Positions 43,274 through 52,447 are shown, counted from the first letter of the stretch. The stretch: DNA of 64,000 bases from an uncultured Vicinamibacterales bacterium (GCA_958295905.1 OY282382.1:4708910-4772909), one strand, 5' to 3'. Numbers and translations: made by a program. The notes: a model not told the origin generated them from the letters alone.

Positions 43274-43493
43274 CCCTTCGGCCCCCAGTGTTTTCCGGGC
43301 TCGACTGATCCGCGCCGGGTCGGGAACCGCGGCGAGCCGGAGTAGAGTTTCGCCTCCGCCCGCCGCCCAGGCACCCCTTCCGGGGCCGCCCGGAACCACG
43401 CCGGCGGCACGCCCTCTTTCGGCCGCCGGGCGGCACCATCAGGCCGCCGCAGGCGGATGTGCTCCGCGGCCCCGCGATCACGAGCGGGGAGCC

Positions 43494-43680
43494 GTCGGAA
43501 CACCGGGTTCCCGGTTCTTGAGGCGCGGGCCGGGACGCCGGTCAGGTCGCAGGAGCCGTCGGAACACCGGGTTCCCGGTTTCTTGACGCGCGGGACGGGG
43601 ACGCCGGTCAGACCGCAGAGGTTCGACTCCTCGTCGGAACACCGGGTTCCCGGTTTCTTGACGCGCGGCCTCGCAGAATC
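43494..43680. repeat. Three-copy tandem hairpin repeat
   Basis: GTCGGAACACCGGGTTCCCGG starts at 43494, 43558 and 43633 (64 and 75 bp apart). Each is followed by TTTCTTGACGCGCGG (first copy TTCTTGAGGCGCGG). ACCGGG-TT-CCCGGT is a perfect hairpin. The stretch 43274-43493 before it holds nothing recognisable. Confidence 0.8.
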
Positions 43681-43748
43681 GGAACAGATCCCCCCATGAC
43701 GCTCCGTCACATCGCCAAGAAGCCGGGCCGACTGGGTAAACTTGGGCC

Positions 43749-44558
43749 GTGACGACACCGCGCTCCCCGGCGGCCGGATCGGCGGCGCAATACGACACCT
43801 TCGCCGACATCTACGACGTCTGGACGGAGACCGCGCCCGCGGCCAAGTCGAACCGCCGGTTCTACGTCGAGGCGTATCTCGCCGCCGGCGGGCCGGTCGT
43901 CGAGCTCGGCGTCGGCGACGGGCGCATCGCCGTGGAAGCAGCCGCGCGCGGGTGCCGGGTGATCGGCGTGGACGCCTCCCCGGTGATGCTCCGGCGGTGC
44001 CGGAAACGCGCCGAGCAAGCCGGCGTGGGCGACCGGATCGAGCTGCTGGAAACGGACTTCCGCACGTTTCGGCTCGACGAGCCGGCCGCTCTCGTCACCC
44101 TGCCTTACCACAGCATCGGACACCTGACCAGCGTGCCGGCCAAGCGGCAGGCGGCGCACCAAGTGTTCAACCAGCTCCGGCCGGGGGGACGGTTCATCTT
44201 CGACGATTTCGTGATGACCCCCGACGCCGCGGCGCGGATGCGGCAGGTGCAGCTTCGGGCCACCTACCCGTCGGCGGCCGGCACGGATATCCTGTTGTGG
44301 GTCACCTCCCTCGTGGACGAGAAGGCCCGCCTGATCAAGGTCATCACCTGGGAGGACCACTTCACGGCGGAGGGCCGGCCGGAATGGCGCCGCTACCGGC
44401 GGCTGGACCTGAGCTGGCTGGACCCGGACCACGCCCGCATGCTGCTGCTCGGGGCCGGGTTCACGATCGACGCCTGTCTCGGCAGCTTCGACGGGACGCC
44501 GTTTTCCATCGACACCGCGGCCGAGCAGATCTGGATCGCCCGCAAACCGGGACGATGA
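43749..44558 (+). CDS. Class I SAM-dependent methyltransferase
   Basis: A 269-aa protein, start GTG 43749. 'YDTFADIYDVWTE' is the usual N-terminal cap; SAM-binding motif I 'GGPVVELGVGDGRIAVEAA' is near residue 50; the acidic end of strand 2 is 'VIGVDASPVML'; post-I 'IELLETDFRTFRL'; motif III-like 'LRPGGRFIFDDFV'. The C-terminal half ('RRYRRLDLSWLDPDHARMLL') resembles small-molecule methyltransferases. The substrate is not predictable. Upstream is a hairpin repeat; downstream, 94 bp away, are folB and the SDR, so a shared transcript is possible. Confidence 0.9.
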   Translation: MTTPRSPAAGSAAQYDTFADIYDVWTETAPAAKSNRRFYVEAYLAAGGPVVELGVGDGRIAVEAAARGCRVIGVDASPVMLRRCRKRAEQAGVGDRIELLETDFRTFRLDEPAALVTLPYHSIGHLTSVPAKRQAAHQVFNQLRPGGRFIFDDFVMTPDAAARMRQVQLRATYPSAAGTDILLWVTSLVDEKARLIKVITWEDHFTAEGRPEWRRYRRLDLSWLDPDHARMLLLGAGFTIDACLGSFDGTPFSIDTAAEQIWIARKPGR

Positions 44559-44652
44559 TCGGCCGCGCAGAACGGTGCGGAATCCGCGGGGTCGGGTCGG
44601 ACGGCGGCCCGACCGGCCGGCAGCCCGCCGTGAACCTGGAGCCCCAACCCAC

Positions 44653-45012
44653 ATGGTCGGAACCGCGGGACTGAAGAACCTGGAAGTGGCCGGCATCGTC
44701 GGGGTCTACCCGCGGGAGCGGGAGCGGCCCCAGCCGGTCTTCTTCGACATCGAGGTCGATTACGACCTGGCGCGCGCCGCGCAATCGGACGCCCTGGCGG
44801 ACGCCGTCGACTACGACGGCATCGCCGCCGCCGTCGCCGAGCTCGTCCGGCGGCGGCGGTTCGCCCTCCTCGAGACCATGGCGGAGACCGCGGCGGCGCT
44901 CCTCCTCGACCGAATCGACGGCGCGCAGCGCGTCCGGGTGGAAGTTCGCAAGCCCCGGGCGGTCCCCGCCGCCGCCTGCGCCTTCGTCCGGGTGGAGCGC
45001 ACGCGGTCGTGA
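44653..45012 (+). CDS. folB: Dihydroneopterin aldolase
   Basis: A 119-aa protein with ATG 44653. It fits FolB, which converts dihydroneopterin to 6-hydroxymethyl-dihydropterin in folate synthesis: 'VAGIVGVYPRERERPQPVFF' (G-x-x-G-x-x-x-x-E-R-x-x-P-Q), 'FDIEVDYDL', 'DAVDYDGIAAAVAELV' (VDY block), 'FALLETMAETAAALLL' (the L-E-T-x-A loop), 'RVRVEVRKPRAVP' (catalytic Lys of K-P-x-A/P region). Length is normal. Its end overlaps the start of the SDR gene by four bases (GTGA), giving a folB-SDR pair; folM-type SDRs often accompany folB. Confidence 0.92.
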   Translation: MVGTAGLKNLEVAGIVGVYPRERERPQPVFFDIEVDYDLARAAQSDALADAVDYDGIAAAVAELVRRRRFALLETMAETAAALLLDRIDGAQRVRVEVRKPRAVPAAACAFVRVERTRS

Positions 45013-45740
45013 GCCCCGCGCAGAACACCCCGGTCGCGGTGGTGACCGGCGGCGCGCGCCGGCTGGGCCGCCGCCTGTGCCTGATGCTGGCGGCGCGGGG
45101 ATACGACCTCGTGGCGCTCTACCGCACGTCGGAACAGGACGCCCGCTCGCTGGTGCGCGAGCTGGAGACGGCGGGGCGGCGCGCGCGGTCTCTGGCTGCG
45201 GACATCGGCATCGAGCGGGACGTGGCGGCGGTCTTCGACGACGTCGCGGCGGCGGAGGGCCGGGTCGATCTCCTCGTGAACAACGTGGGCAACTACAACC
45301 CGCAGCCGGTGACCCGGCTCGATCCCGCGGCGTGGGACGCGACCCTCGCCGCCAACCTGTCCGGCGCGTTCTACTGCTGCCACCACGCGCTGCCGCTGAT
45401 GCCCGAGGGCGGCAACGTCATCAGCATCGGCATGGCGGGCCTGGAAGGCATCCGCGCCAACGTCCACGGCGCCGACTACTACGTGAGCAAGACCGGGCTC
45501 CTGGTCCTGACCCGGGCCCTCGCGAAGGCGCATGCCGGCCGCGGAATCCGGGTGAACATGGTCTCGCCGGGACAACTCGAGAACTCCGTCGACCTGCCGC
45601 CGCCGGACCTGATCGGCAAATGGGTGCCGCTGGGGCGCGCCGGCCGGCTGGACGACGTCACGCAGGCGGTCGAGTATCTGCTCGACGCGTCCTACGTGAC
45701 CGGCGTCAACATCGACGTCTCCGGCGGCTACCGGCTCTAG
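45009..45740 (+). CDS. SDR oxidoreductase, FolM/pteridine-reductase-like
   Basis: A 243-aa short-chain dehydrogenase, start GTG 45009. The Rossmann motif is 'AVVTGGARRLGRRLCLMLA'; 'GARRLGR' with two Arg is the variant of NADPH-using pteridine reductases and FolM. 'DLLVNNVGNYNP' (NNxG), 'YYVSKTGLLVLTRAL' (catalytic Tyr and Lys), 'IRVNMVSPGQLENSV' and 'YVTGVNIDVSGGY' complete the family. Overlap with folB points to a role in tetrahydrofolate or tetrahydromonapterin formation. The stop TAG is formed by CTAG at the left border of a family D repeat, so the natural 3' end may have been altered slightly. Confidence 0.87.
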   Translation: MSPAQNTPVAVVTGGARRLGRRLCLMLAARGYDLVALYRTSEQDARSLVRELETAGRRARSLAADIGIERDVAAVFDDVAAAEGRVDLLVNNVGNYNPQPVTRLDPAAWDATLAANLSGAFYCCHHALPLMPEGGNVISIGMAGLEGIRANVHGADYYVSKTGLLVLTRALAKAHAGRGIRVNMVSPGQLENSVDLPPPDLIGKWVPLGRAGRLDDVTQAVEYLLDASYVTGVNIDVSGGYRL

Positions 45741-45867
45741 CGCATCATCACTACTAAAAACAGGGTCGCCGGGGCACTCACTCCGACCGCAAGAGTCCTA
45801 TGCAGAAGAAATACGTCGTTCGACCAAGTCCGCTTGTCCGAAACTTATGACGTGACGGACCACTGGT
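45738..45867. repeat. Dispersed repeat family D, long copy 2
   Basis: From CTAGCGCATCATCACTAC to GACGTGACGGACCACTGG, closely matching 20283-20414. Its left CTAG contains the stop codon of the SDR gene; its right part forms the leader of the next gene. Confidence 0.75.
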
Positions 45868-45872
45868 TGGAC

Positions 45873-47087
45873 ATGGCCGGAACTGTCGACGAAAGCGGCG
45901 GCGCGCCGCATCCGAACCGACCACGCGTGTCGACCCCGCTTACCGCCACCGCGCTCTGTCCGCTCTGGAACCGGGCGTCGGAGTGGGCGCGCCGCCTGCG
46001 CATGATCCGCGAAGCGCGGCGGTTCCTGTATCTGTCCACCTACTACGTCGAGTACGACGAGTACGGCGCCGAACTCCTCGCGCTGCTGCTCGAGGCGCAA
46101 CGGAGCGGCGTGGCCGTCAATCTGCTCATCGACGGCTTCGGCCAGCGTCTCGGCGGGGTCCTGATGTCGGCCGCGGCCAGGGCGGCCCTGCGGGACCGGC
46201 TCGCCGCGCTGCTTGGCGCCGGCGCCGTCGTGACCGTGTACCGCCCCCCCCACCCGATGCAGCGGCGCCTCGGCGGCGGCCAGCACGTGAAGATCCAGGT
46301 CTCGGAGCAGGGGGAGGCGATCTTCGGCAGCAGCAACGTCACGCGGACCTCGTTCGAAGGTTGGAACGAGTACTCGGTCGCGCTCCGCGGTCCCATCGTG
46401 CGCACGCTGCTCGAAAGCTACCGGACCATCGGCGGCGAGGTCGACGCCGACCACCTGCGCGAGCTCGGTCGACGCGCGGCCGGGACGCGCGGAGACATCG
46501 ACCTCGACTACTGGATATGCAACCCCAATCTCCACCAGGGCCGCCGCGGTCCCCTCGGATGGCGCGGCTCCAACGTGGTGACCCACCGCATGCTCGACAT
46601 GCTGAACGCCGCCCGGCGCCGCATCCAGCTCACGACCTTCTACTTCAAGCCGGCGCCGGCGCTGATGGACGCGGTGCTGGCGGCGGCGCGGCGGGGGGTG
46701 GAGATCGAGATCCACCATTCGCACCGCGACGCGCTGCCGGCCACCGATCTCGCCTGGATCGCCGCCGCCGCCGGCTATCCGCGGCTGCTGGACGCGGAGG
46801 TCCGCATCTACGAGAATCGCGGCGGCGAGCATTCGAAGATCGTGCTCGTCGACGACGCGTGGGTCGCGTTCGGCAGCTACAACTTCGAGGACGCAGCGCA
46901 CGACCGGCTGGCCGAGGCGATGCTGGCCACGCGGGACCCGGCCGCCGTCACCCCGGCGCGGGCGATTTTCGACGCCCTCCGAACCGATCCGCGCAACACG
47001 CCGGTCGGCCGCCGGTTCCGCCGGGACCTGCCGGCCGGCCTGCGGCTGCGCCTGGCGCTGCTCGGAGGCTTCAAGCGGTGGATGTAA
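45873..47087 (+). CDS. Phospholipase D / cardiolipin synthase family protein
   Basis: A 404-aa cytosolic or membrane-peripheral enzyme with two HKD-type motifs: 'GGQHVKIQVSEQGEAIFGSS' (H-x-K with FGSSN, near residue 150) and 'GGEHSKIVLVDDAWVAFGSY' (H-x-K-x-x-x-x-D, FGSYN, near 315), the paired half-sites of PLD enzymes such as cardiolipin synthase. There are no N-terminal transmembrane segments. ATG 45873 is used since it is the first codon outside the family D repeat; a longer frame from TTG 45834 would be encoded by the repeat. The last residues ('LRLRLALLGGFKRWM') are basic and may touch the membrane. The head-group or nucleic-acid substrate is not determined. Confidence 0.87.
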   Translation: MAGTVDESGGAPHPNRPRVSTPLTATALCPLWNRASEWARRLRMIREARRFLYLSTYYVEYDEYGAELLALLLEAQRSGVAVNLLIDGFGQRLGGVLMSAAARAALRDRLAALLGAGAVVTVYRPPHPMQRRLGGGQHVKIQVSEQGEAIFGSSNVTRTSFEGWNEYSVALRGPIVRTLLESYRTIGGEVDADHLRELGRRAAGTRGDIDLDYWICNPNLHQGRRGPLGWRGSNVVTHRMLDMLNAARRRIQLTTFYFKPAPALMDAVLAAARRGVEIEIHHSHRDALPATDLAWIAAAAGYPRLLDAEVRIYENRGGEHSKIVLVDDAWVAFGSYNFEDAAHDRLAEAMLATRDPAAVTPARAIFDALRTDPRNTPVGRRFRRDLPAGLRLRLALLGGFKRWM

Positions 47088-47121
47088 CCCCGAATCCCGG
47101 CGCCGAAGAGACCACGATGCG

Positions 47122-47736
47122 ATGTCCGACGACCTCCGCTTCACCGAAATCGAGCACAAGTTCGTCGTCGGCGACGACTTCGACCCGACAAGCCTGGCAG
47201 AGGCTCTCGAACCGCTGCAGCCGACCCGGACGAACGCGCTGCAGGTCCGGGACCGGTACTTCCTGACCGAGGCGGGCCGGCGCGGGCGGTTCATCATCCG
47301 CCATCGCTACGATCCGGAGCTGCACCATCTGACCCTGAAATCGCTGGCGGAGGATACCCAGGTGCGCGCCGAAATCAATCTCGATCTCGGACACCACGCC
47401 GGCGATCAGGCGGCGGCGGTCGATGCGTTCGTCGACCGGCTCGCGGTGACCTGGAGCGGCGTCATCCACAAGAACCTGACCGTCTGGTACTTCCCCGACG
47501 TCGAAGTGGCGCACTACCGCGCCTCGACGGGGACGCGCTCGGTGCAGTGCGTGGAGTTCGAAGCGACGCGGAAGCGCTCGCTGGCCGGCGCCCTGCGCGC
47601 CGTCCGCCGTTACGAGCGGCTGACCGGGTTCCGCAACGCCCCCCGCTCGCACCGGTCGCTGCCGCAGATCCTGTTTCCCGAGATCGCCGCCGCGCTGGAG
47701 GAAACCGCCGTCCGGAGCGCGGCGGAGGATCCCTGA
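47122..47736 (+). CDS. CYTH-domain protein
   Basis: A 204-aa protein from ATG 47122, 34 bp after the PLD gene. It starts with the ExExK signature 'EIEHKFVV' of CYTH (triphosphate tunnel) enzymes. Basic and acidic residues expected for the tunnel follow: 'QVRDRYFLTEAGRRGRFIIR', 'HHLTLKSL', 'VRAEINLDL', 'KNLTVWYFPDVEVAHYRAS' and 'VQCVEFEATRK'. Family members hydrolyse inorganic triphosphate or thiamine triphosphate, or are adenylyl cyclases; the exact reaction cannot be chosen. The strong-acid C-terminal tail is short. Probable operon with the PLD gene. Confidence 0.85.
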   Translation: MSDDLRFTEIEHKFVVGDDFDPTSLAEALEPLQPTRTNALQVRDRYFLTEAGRRGRFIIRHRYDPELHHLTLKSLAEDTQVRAEINLDLGHHAGDQAAAVDAFVDRLAVTWSGVIHKNLTVWYFPDVEVAHYRASTGTRSVQCVEFEATRKRSLAGALRAVRRYERLTGFRNAPRSHRSLPQILFPEIAAALEETAVRSAAEDP

Positions 47737-48005
47737 CGGATGCCCGCCGGCGCCGTCGCGATCCTGACACGGCGCGGCCCCGCGCCGGCCCCGACCCTCG
47801 GATCGACGCGCGGGGGCGCACGTCAGATTCGTGAGACGACCGCCCTGTCGCCGCCGGATTGGCGATTTCGATCCCGTTCCCGGCCTCGATGCCCGAACGG
47901 GCCTTTCGGGCTTGGCGCGATGGGGCGCCTCGGGGCCGGCCGCGCCGGATGGTCTCCGGCGGCGCGGCGTCTCACTTTCTTGACGCGCACCCGACGCGCC
48001 AGGAG
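47737..48005. other. Spacer before family B repeats
   Basis: No gene recognised. It contains one copy of the recurring motif TTCTTGACGCGC near 47977. Confidence 0.4.
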
Positions 48006-48165
48006 CGTCCCACGCTGACGGCACGTGACGGCCCGCCCCCGATTCGAGGGGTCGCCACCGTCTTGCCGACCGGCCGGCGCCGCGTGACCCACGATGCCGC
48101 ACGTCCGGAACTCCAGGACCCCGCCACGATTCCGCCTGCGCACGGCGGTGGCGGAGCGTGGGATG
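48006..48165 (-). repeat. MITE-like element family B, copy 2
   Basis: A reverse-oriented 160-bp copy with termini CGTCCCACGCTG and AGCGTGGGATG; directly followed by copy 3 with a period of 182 bp. Confidence 0.8.
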
Positions 48166-48187
48166 GTCCCGCCCGACGCGCCAGGAA

Positions 48188-48349
48188 CATCCCACGCTGA
48201 CGGCACGTGACGGCCCGCCCCCGATTCGAGGGGTCGCCACCGTCTTGCCGACCGGCCGGCGCCGCGTGAGACCCACGATTCCGCCCGTCCGGAACTCCAG
48301 GACCCCGCCACGATTCCGCCTGCGCACGGCGGTGGCGGAGCGTGGGATG
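48188..48349 (-). repeat. MITE-like element family B, copy 3
   Basis: A reverse-oriented 162-bp copy, CATCCCACGCT ... AGCGTGGGATG, nearly identical to copy 2. The two lie 93 bp or more upstream of the NTT-HEAT-cNMP gene and occupy its promoter region. Confidence 0.8.
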
Positions 48350-48442
48350 GTCCCGCCCGACGCGCGGGCGGCGGTTGCGCGCAGGGCGGAATCACGGTAC
48401 GGTCAGGCGGCGCCCGCGCACCACGCGGCGCGCCGGCGATCC

Positions 48443-51400
48443 ATGGCGATGCGGACCCTCCTCTACCGGCTCATCGGCACCGTCACCTCCATACGTCCCG
48501 AGGAGACGACGGCGGTGGCGTTGATGTTCGCCTACTCGTTCCTCGCCATGACGTCGTACAACATCGTGAAGCCGCTGACGCGGTCGCAGTTCATCGCCGC
48601 CCTCGGCTCCGACAATCTGCCGTACGTGCTGTTCGTCGCCGGGATGCTCATCGGCGCCGTCATGCACCTCTACTCCAGAGCCGTCCGCCGCCTGCCCCCC
48701 CGGCACGTGATACCGGTCACCCAGGCCGCCATCATCGGCATCCTCGTCCTCTTCTGGGGACTCCTGCAGACCGGCGCGGGGTGGGTCACCGTCGCCTTCT
48801 ATTTCTTCGGCCTGATTCTCGGCATCCTGCTGATCAGCCAGTTCTGGACCCTCGCCAACGACGTCTTCGACGCCCGCCAGGCCAAGCGCCTGTTCGGGTT
48901 CATCGGCGGCGGCGCCAGCCTCGGCGGCGCGCTGGGGGCCGGCATCACCGCCGTCGTCGTCGAGGAGGTGGGCTCGGAACAACTGGTGCTGGTGAGCGCG
49001 GCTACGCTCGCCGCCTGCACCGGCATCGTGCTGCTGCTGCTCCGCCGGCACCCGGTCGGCGAGGCCGCCGAGTTCGACGCCCCCGCGGGCGGCGGGGGCC
49101 GCGACGTCCTCCGGTTCCTGTCGCAGTCGCGCCCGCTGCAGGTGCTGGCCCTGGCCGTCGCGTGCGCCGCCGCCGGCGCCGCCGTCGTCGACCAGCAGCT
49201 CAACATGGCGGCCGAGGCGATGCGCGGCGACCGCGGCGGCGACGGCATCGCCGCCCTGCTGGCCGCGGTCACCGCGTATCTCTCGCTGGCCGGATTCGTC
49301 GTTCAGGTGGCCCTCATCAGCCGCATCCACCGCTCCGCCGGGATCGGGGTGGCCCTTCTCCTGCTGCCGCTCGGCTTCAGCGCCAGCGCCGCGCTCATCC
49401 TCCTCACGGGAACTCTCTGGGCCGTCGCGGGGGCGCGGGTGCTCAGCTCGACCCTGCGCTACACGCTCGACAAGACGACGCGCGAGGTCCTCTTCGTGCC
49501 GCTCCCGGCCGAGCTGCGGCGCCGAGTCAAGCCGTTCATCGACGTCACCATGGACCGGTTCGCCAAGGCGCTGACGGCGTTGCTGCTGCTCGCCCTCATT
49601 CAGCCTTGGGGGTTCGGCCTGGACTGGCGCGAACTGAGCTACGCGAGCCTCGCCATCACCGGGCTGTGGATCGCCGTCGCGATCCGGGCGCGGCGCGAGC
49701 ACCTCCGGTCGTTCCGGGCCAGCATCGACGCCCGGACCATCACGCCGGACGCGGTGGCGACCCGGGCCGGCGAGGCCGCCACCATCGAGACCCTGGTGGA
49801 GGAGCTGTCCAACCCGGACCCCGCCGCCGTGCTCTACGCCATCGAGATGCTCGAGGCGCTGGACAAGCCGAACCTCATCACCCCGCTCCTGCTCCGTCAC
49901 GAATCGGGGCCGATCCGGGTGCGTGCGCTGCGCGCGCTGGCGTCGGGCCGCTCGCGCGTGGCCCACCGCTGGAAGGACGCCGTCCAGCGGATGACCCGCG
50001 ACGACGACGTCGACGTGCGCGCCGCCGCGATCGAGACCCTCGCGAGCCTCTCCGATCAGGACGCGGCGGCGGTGATGTCCGGCCATCTCGACGACCCCGA
50101 GCCCCGGGTGGCGGTGGCCGCGGCCGCCGCTCTCGCCCGTTCGGGCCGCGAGCCCGACGTGCTTCTCGCCGCCGCGACGTTCCGGAAGCTCATCGAGGAC
50201 ACCCGGGACGCGGGCGCCGCGGGAAGGCGGGAGGCGGCGCCGGCCCTCGCCCGGATCAAGACCGACGACCCCCGCTTCCGCGCCCTGCTGGCGACCCTGC
50301 TGCACGACCATCGGGCCGACGTCGTCCTCGAAGCCATCCGGAGCGCGCGGGCCCTCGGCGCCTCGGACGGGCTGTTCCTCCCGGGACTGCTGTCGAGACT
50401 GGCCCACCGCAACCTGAAGCACGCGGCGCGCGCCACGCTCGCGGCCTACGGCGAAGCGGGCATCCCGGCCCTGCGCTACACGTTGGAGAACCCGCACGAG
50501 CAGGTCTGGGTGCGGCGGCACATCCCGTCCACGCTGGCCCTCCTTCCCCACCAGGCAGCGATGGACGCGCTCGTCGGCAGTCTCGAAACCTCCGACCGGT
50601 TCCTCCGCTACAAGGTGATCGCAGCCATCGAGCGCCTGCGGCGCAACCACCCCCCGCTGACCGTCCCCCGCGGCGAGATCGAGTCGTTCCTGCTGAAGGA
50701 ATCGACGCGGTACTGCAACGTCTTGACCCTCGGCAACAACCTCTTCAGGCACGCGCCGGCCCCGGACGATGCACGGTCGGAGCGCGCCCACGGCGTCGAG
50801 CGCCGGAACCCGGATCGCGCGGCCGTGCCCGCCCCGCGCGACACCCTGCTCGAACGCGCCCTCCGCGAGCTTCTCGATCGCAGCCGCGACCGAATCTACC
50901 GGCTGCTGGGCATCCTGCACGAGGTCGGCGACGTCGCGGCGGCGCGGCGCGCGATCGAGGCCGGCGACCCCAGGCGGCGCGCCCGCGCCCTCGAGTACCT
51001 CGACAACGTGCTGCCGGGGAGTGTACGCCGGCGTATCCTGCCCCTGATCGACGAGACGCCCCTGTCCGCCAAGGTCGAGCACGCCAACGGCCTGCTCGGC
51101 ACGAGACCGCGCGACCTCGAAGACACGCTGGCGCAACTGATGTACGACACCAACCCGGTGATCGCGGCGACGGCCATCCACTTCGTGGTCGAGCACGCCC
51201 CGGAGACCCTGGTCGGCGATCTGGAGTGGGTGAACGATCACCCCGCGGCGACTGACCGGCACGTCAACGACGCCGCCTCCTGGGCCCTGTCGCTGCGAAC
51301 CCCCGGCCGGCCTTCGACTCCCGCCGCCGTCGACCGGCTCCCCACGGTGGAGCTCGCGAACCGGCTCGGCCGTATCCCGATCTTCGAGTTCGTCTCGGTG

Positions 51401-52225
51401 GACGAGCTTTTCCGGGTCATCGATTCCGGGCGGCAGGTGTGGTACGCGGCCGGCCAGCCGGTCCACACGGAAGGCGCGGCCGAGGCGGTCGATCTGCTGA
51501 TCGAGGGCTCGGTCCGGCGGTCGGTCACCGGCGGCGGCGACACCCTGCACGCGCCCGGCGTGCTCGGTCTGGAGGAAGTGCTGCAGGGTGCGCCCACCAC
51601 CGAGCCGACGTGGGCCGACGAACCCTGCGTCTGCCTGCGCATCAAGGCCGCCGATTTCGTGGCGATGGTGTCCGACGACGATCGGCTGGCGCAAGGACTG
51701 TTCCGGTTGCTGCTGCCCCCCCGCGACGGCCGCGACGACCGCGGCCCGGCCCACCTGCCGGCGGTGACCCTGCCGCAGACGCCGCTGCAACCGTTCGACG
51801 AGGCGATGCTGCTGCGGCGCCACCCCCTCTTCGGACGGGCGGCGGCGGCCGAGCTCCTCGCCCTCGTGGGGGCGGCGCGGAGGCTGTCGCTCGAAGACGG
51901 GGAAGTGCTGTTCCCCGGCGACGCCCCGGCCGCGCTTTGTCTCGTGCTGGAGGGCGCATTGCGCCTCGAATCGGACGGCGCGGCGCCGATAGTGGCGGGA
52001 CCGGGCGGCACCCTGCTGGTGGCCGAGACCCTCGCGGGGGCCCCGGCGGGATGGCGGACCACCGCACAGGGCTCGTGCCGCGTCCTGCGGGCGGAACGGG
52101 ATGACGTCTTCACGGTATTGTCAGATCGGGTCGACTTGCTGCAGGATCTCTTCACCGGCGCGCTCGCCGACGGGGGTTCCGCGCCGCGCGGGTCCATGTC
52201 CGCCCGCGGGGGCGGCGTCGCCTGA
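48443..52225 (+). CDS. NTT/MFS-like membrane protein fused to HEAT repeats and cNMP-binding domains
   Basis: A 1260-aa protein. Residues 1-425 form about 11-12 transmembrane helices of the ADP/ATP-translocase-like (NTT) type: 'FAYSFLAMTSYNIVKPLTRS' is the characteristic first block, with 'SQFWTLANDVFDARQAKRLF' and 'LDKTTREVLFVPLPAELR'. Residues about 450-960 are HEAT-like alpha repeats (for example 'DVDVRAAAIETLASLSDQDA'). The C-terminal 250 residues contain two cyclic-nucleotide-binding-like barrels, near 'GRIPIFEFVSVDELFRVIDS' and 'RHPLFGRAAAAELLALVG', each in the place of a regulator. The plan resembles NTT-HEAT-CNB fusions in Acidobacteriota and Planctomycetes. The substrate may be nucleotides, but this is uncertain. 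Start ATG 48443; a second ATG lies six bases on. Confidence 0.85.
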   Translation: MAMRTLLYRLIGTVTSIRPEETTAVALMFAYSFLAMTSYNIVKPLTRSQFIAALGSDNLPYVLFVAGMLIGAVMHLYSRAVRRLPPRHVIPVTQAAIIGILVLFWGLLQTGAGWVTVAFYFFGLILGILLISQFWTLANDVFDARQAKRLFGFIGGGASLGGALGAGITAVVVEEVGSEQLVLVSAATLAACTGIVLLLLRRHPVGEAAEFDAPAGGGGRDVLRFLSQSRPLQVLALAVACAAAGAAVVDQQLNMAAEAMRGDRGGDGIAALLAAVTAYLSLAGFVVQVALISRIHRSAGIGVALLLLPLGFSASAALILLTGTLWAVAGARVLSSTLRYTLDKTTREVLFVPLPAELRRRVKPFIDVTMDRFAKALTALLLLALIQPWGFGLDWRELSYASLAITGLWIAVAIRARREHLRSFRASIDARTITPDAVATRAGEAATIETLVEELSNPDPAAVLYAIEMLEALDKPNLITPLLLRHESGPIRVRALRALASGRSRVAHRWKDAVQRMTRDDDVDVRAAAIETLASLSDQDAAAVMSGHLDDPEPRVAVAAAAALARSGREPDVLLAAATFRKLIEDTRDAGAAGRREAAPALARIKTDDPRFRALLATLLHDHRADVVLEAIRSARALGASDGLFLPGLLSRLAHRNLKHAARATLAAYGEAGIPALRYTLENPHEQVWVRRHIPSTLALLPHQAAMDALVGSLETSDRFLRYKVIAAIERLRRNHPPLTVPRGEIESFLLKESTRYCNVLTLGNNLFRHAPAPDDARSERAHGVERRNPDRAAVPAPRDTLLERALRELLDRSRDRIYRLLGILHEVGDVAAARRAIEAGDPRRRARALEYLDNVLPGSVRRRILPLIDETPLSAKVEHANGLLGTRPRDLEDTLAQLMYDTNPVIAATAIHFVVEHAPETLVGDLEWVNDHPAATDRHVNDAASWALSLRTPGRPSTPAAVDRLPTVELANRLGRIPIFEFVSVDELFRVIDSGRQVWYAAGQPVHTEGAAEAVDLLIEGSVRRSVTGGGDTLHAPGVLGLEEVLQGAPTTEPTWADEPCVCLRIKAADFVAMVSDDDRLAQGLFRLLLPPRDGRDDRGPAHLPAVTLPQTPLQPFDEAMLLRRHPLFGRAAAAELLALVGAARRLSLEDGEVLFPGDAPAALCLVLEGALRLESDGAAPIVAGPGGTLLVAETLAGAPAGWRTTAQGSCRVLRAERDDVFTVLSDRVDLLQDLFTGALADGGSAPRGSMSARGGGVA

Positions 52226-52375
52226 TCCCGCGGGAGCCGTACCGCAGACGCCGGCGTCGCTTGCAGGCGTCGGGGGGCTCCCTGGTCAGGAGCCCGGATC
52301 CCGCGGGAGCCGTACCGCAGACGCCGGCGTCGCTTGCAGGCGTCGGTGGGGCTCCCTGGTCAGGAGCCGCCGGTG
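52224..52375. repeat. Two-copy tandem hairpin repeat, period 73
   Basis: GATCCCGCGGGAGCCGTACC starts at 52224, overlapping the stop codon, and again at 52297. Each unit holds GACGCCGGCGTC and GGCTCC-N7-GGAGCC, two perfect palindromes. They could act as terminator-like structures. Confidence 0.8.
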
Positions 52376-52447
52376 CCGGAGGTCTGGTTTCAACGGAATG
52401 CGGAACCGCACGGCGACGATCGCCGGGCCGGCTACCGGAGGTCAATC

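Noticed and set aside
43600-43635. tRNA-like T-loop (AGGTTCGACTCCT)
   Set aside because: No acceptor, D or anticodon arm can be formed around it; it belongs to a tandem repeat.
45834-45872. Longer N-terminus of the phospholipase-D protein
   Set aside because: These codons are encoded by the family D repeat, which also occurs in non-coding places.
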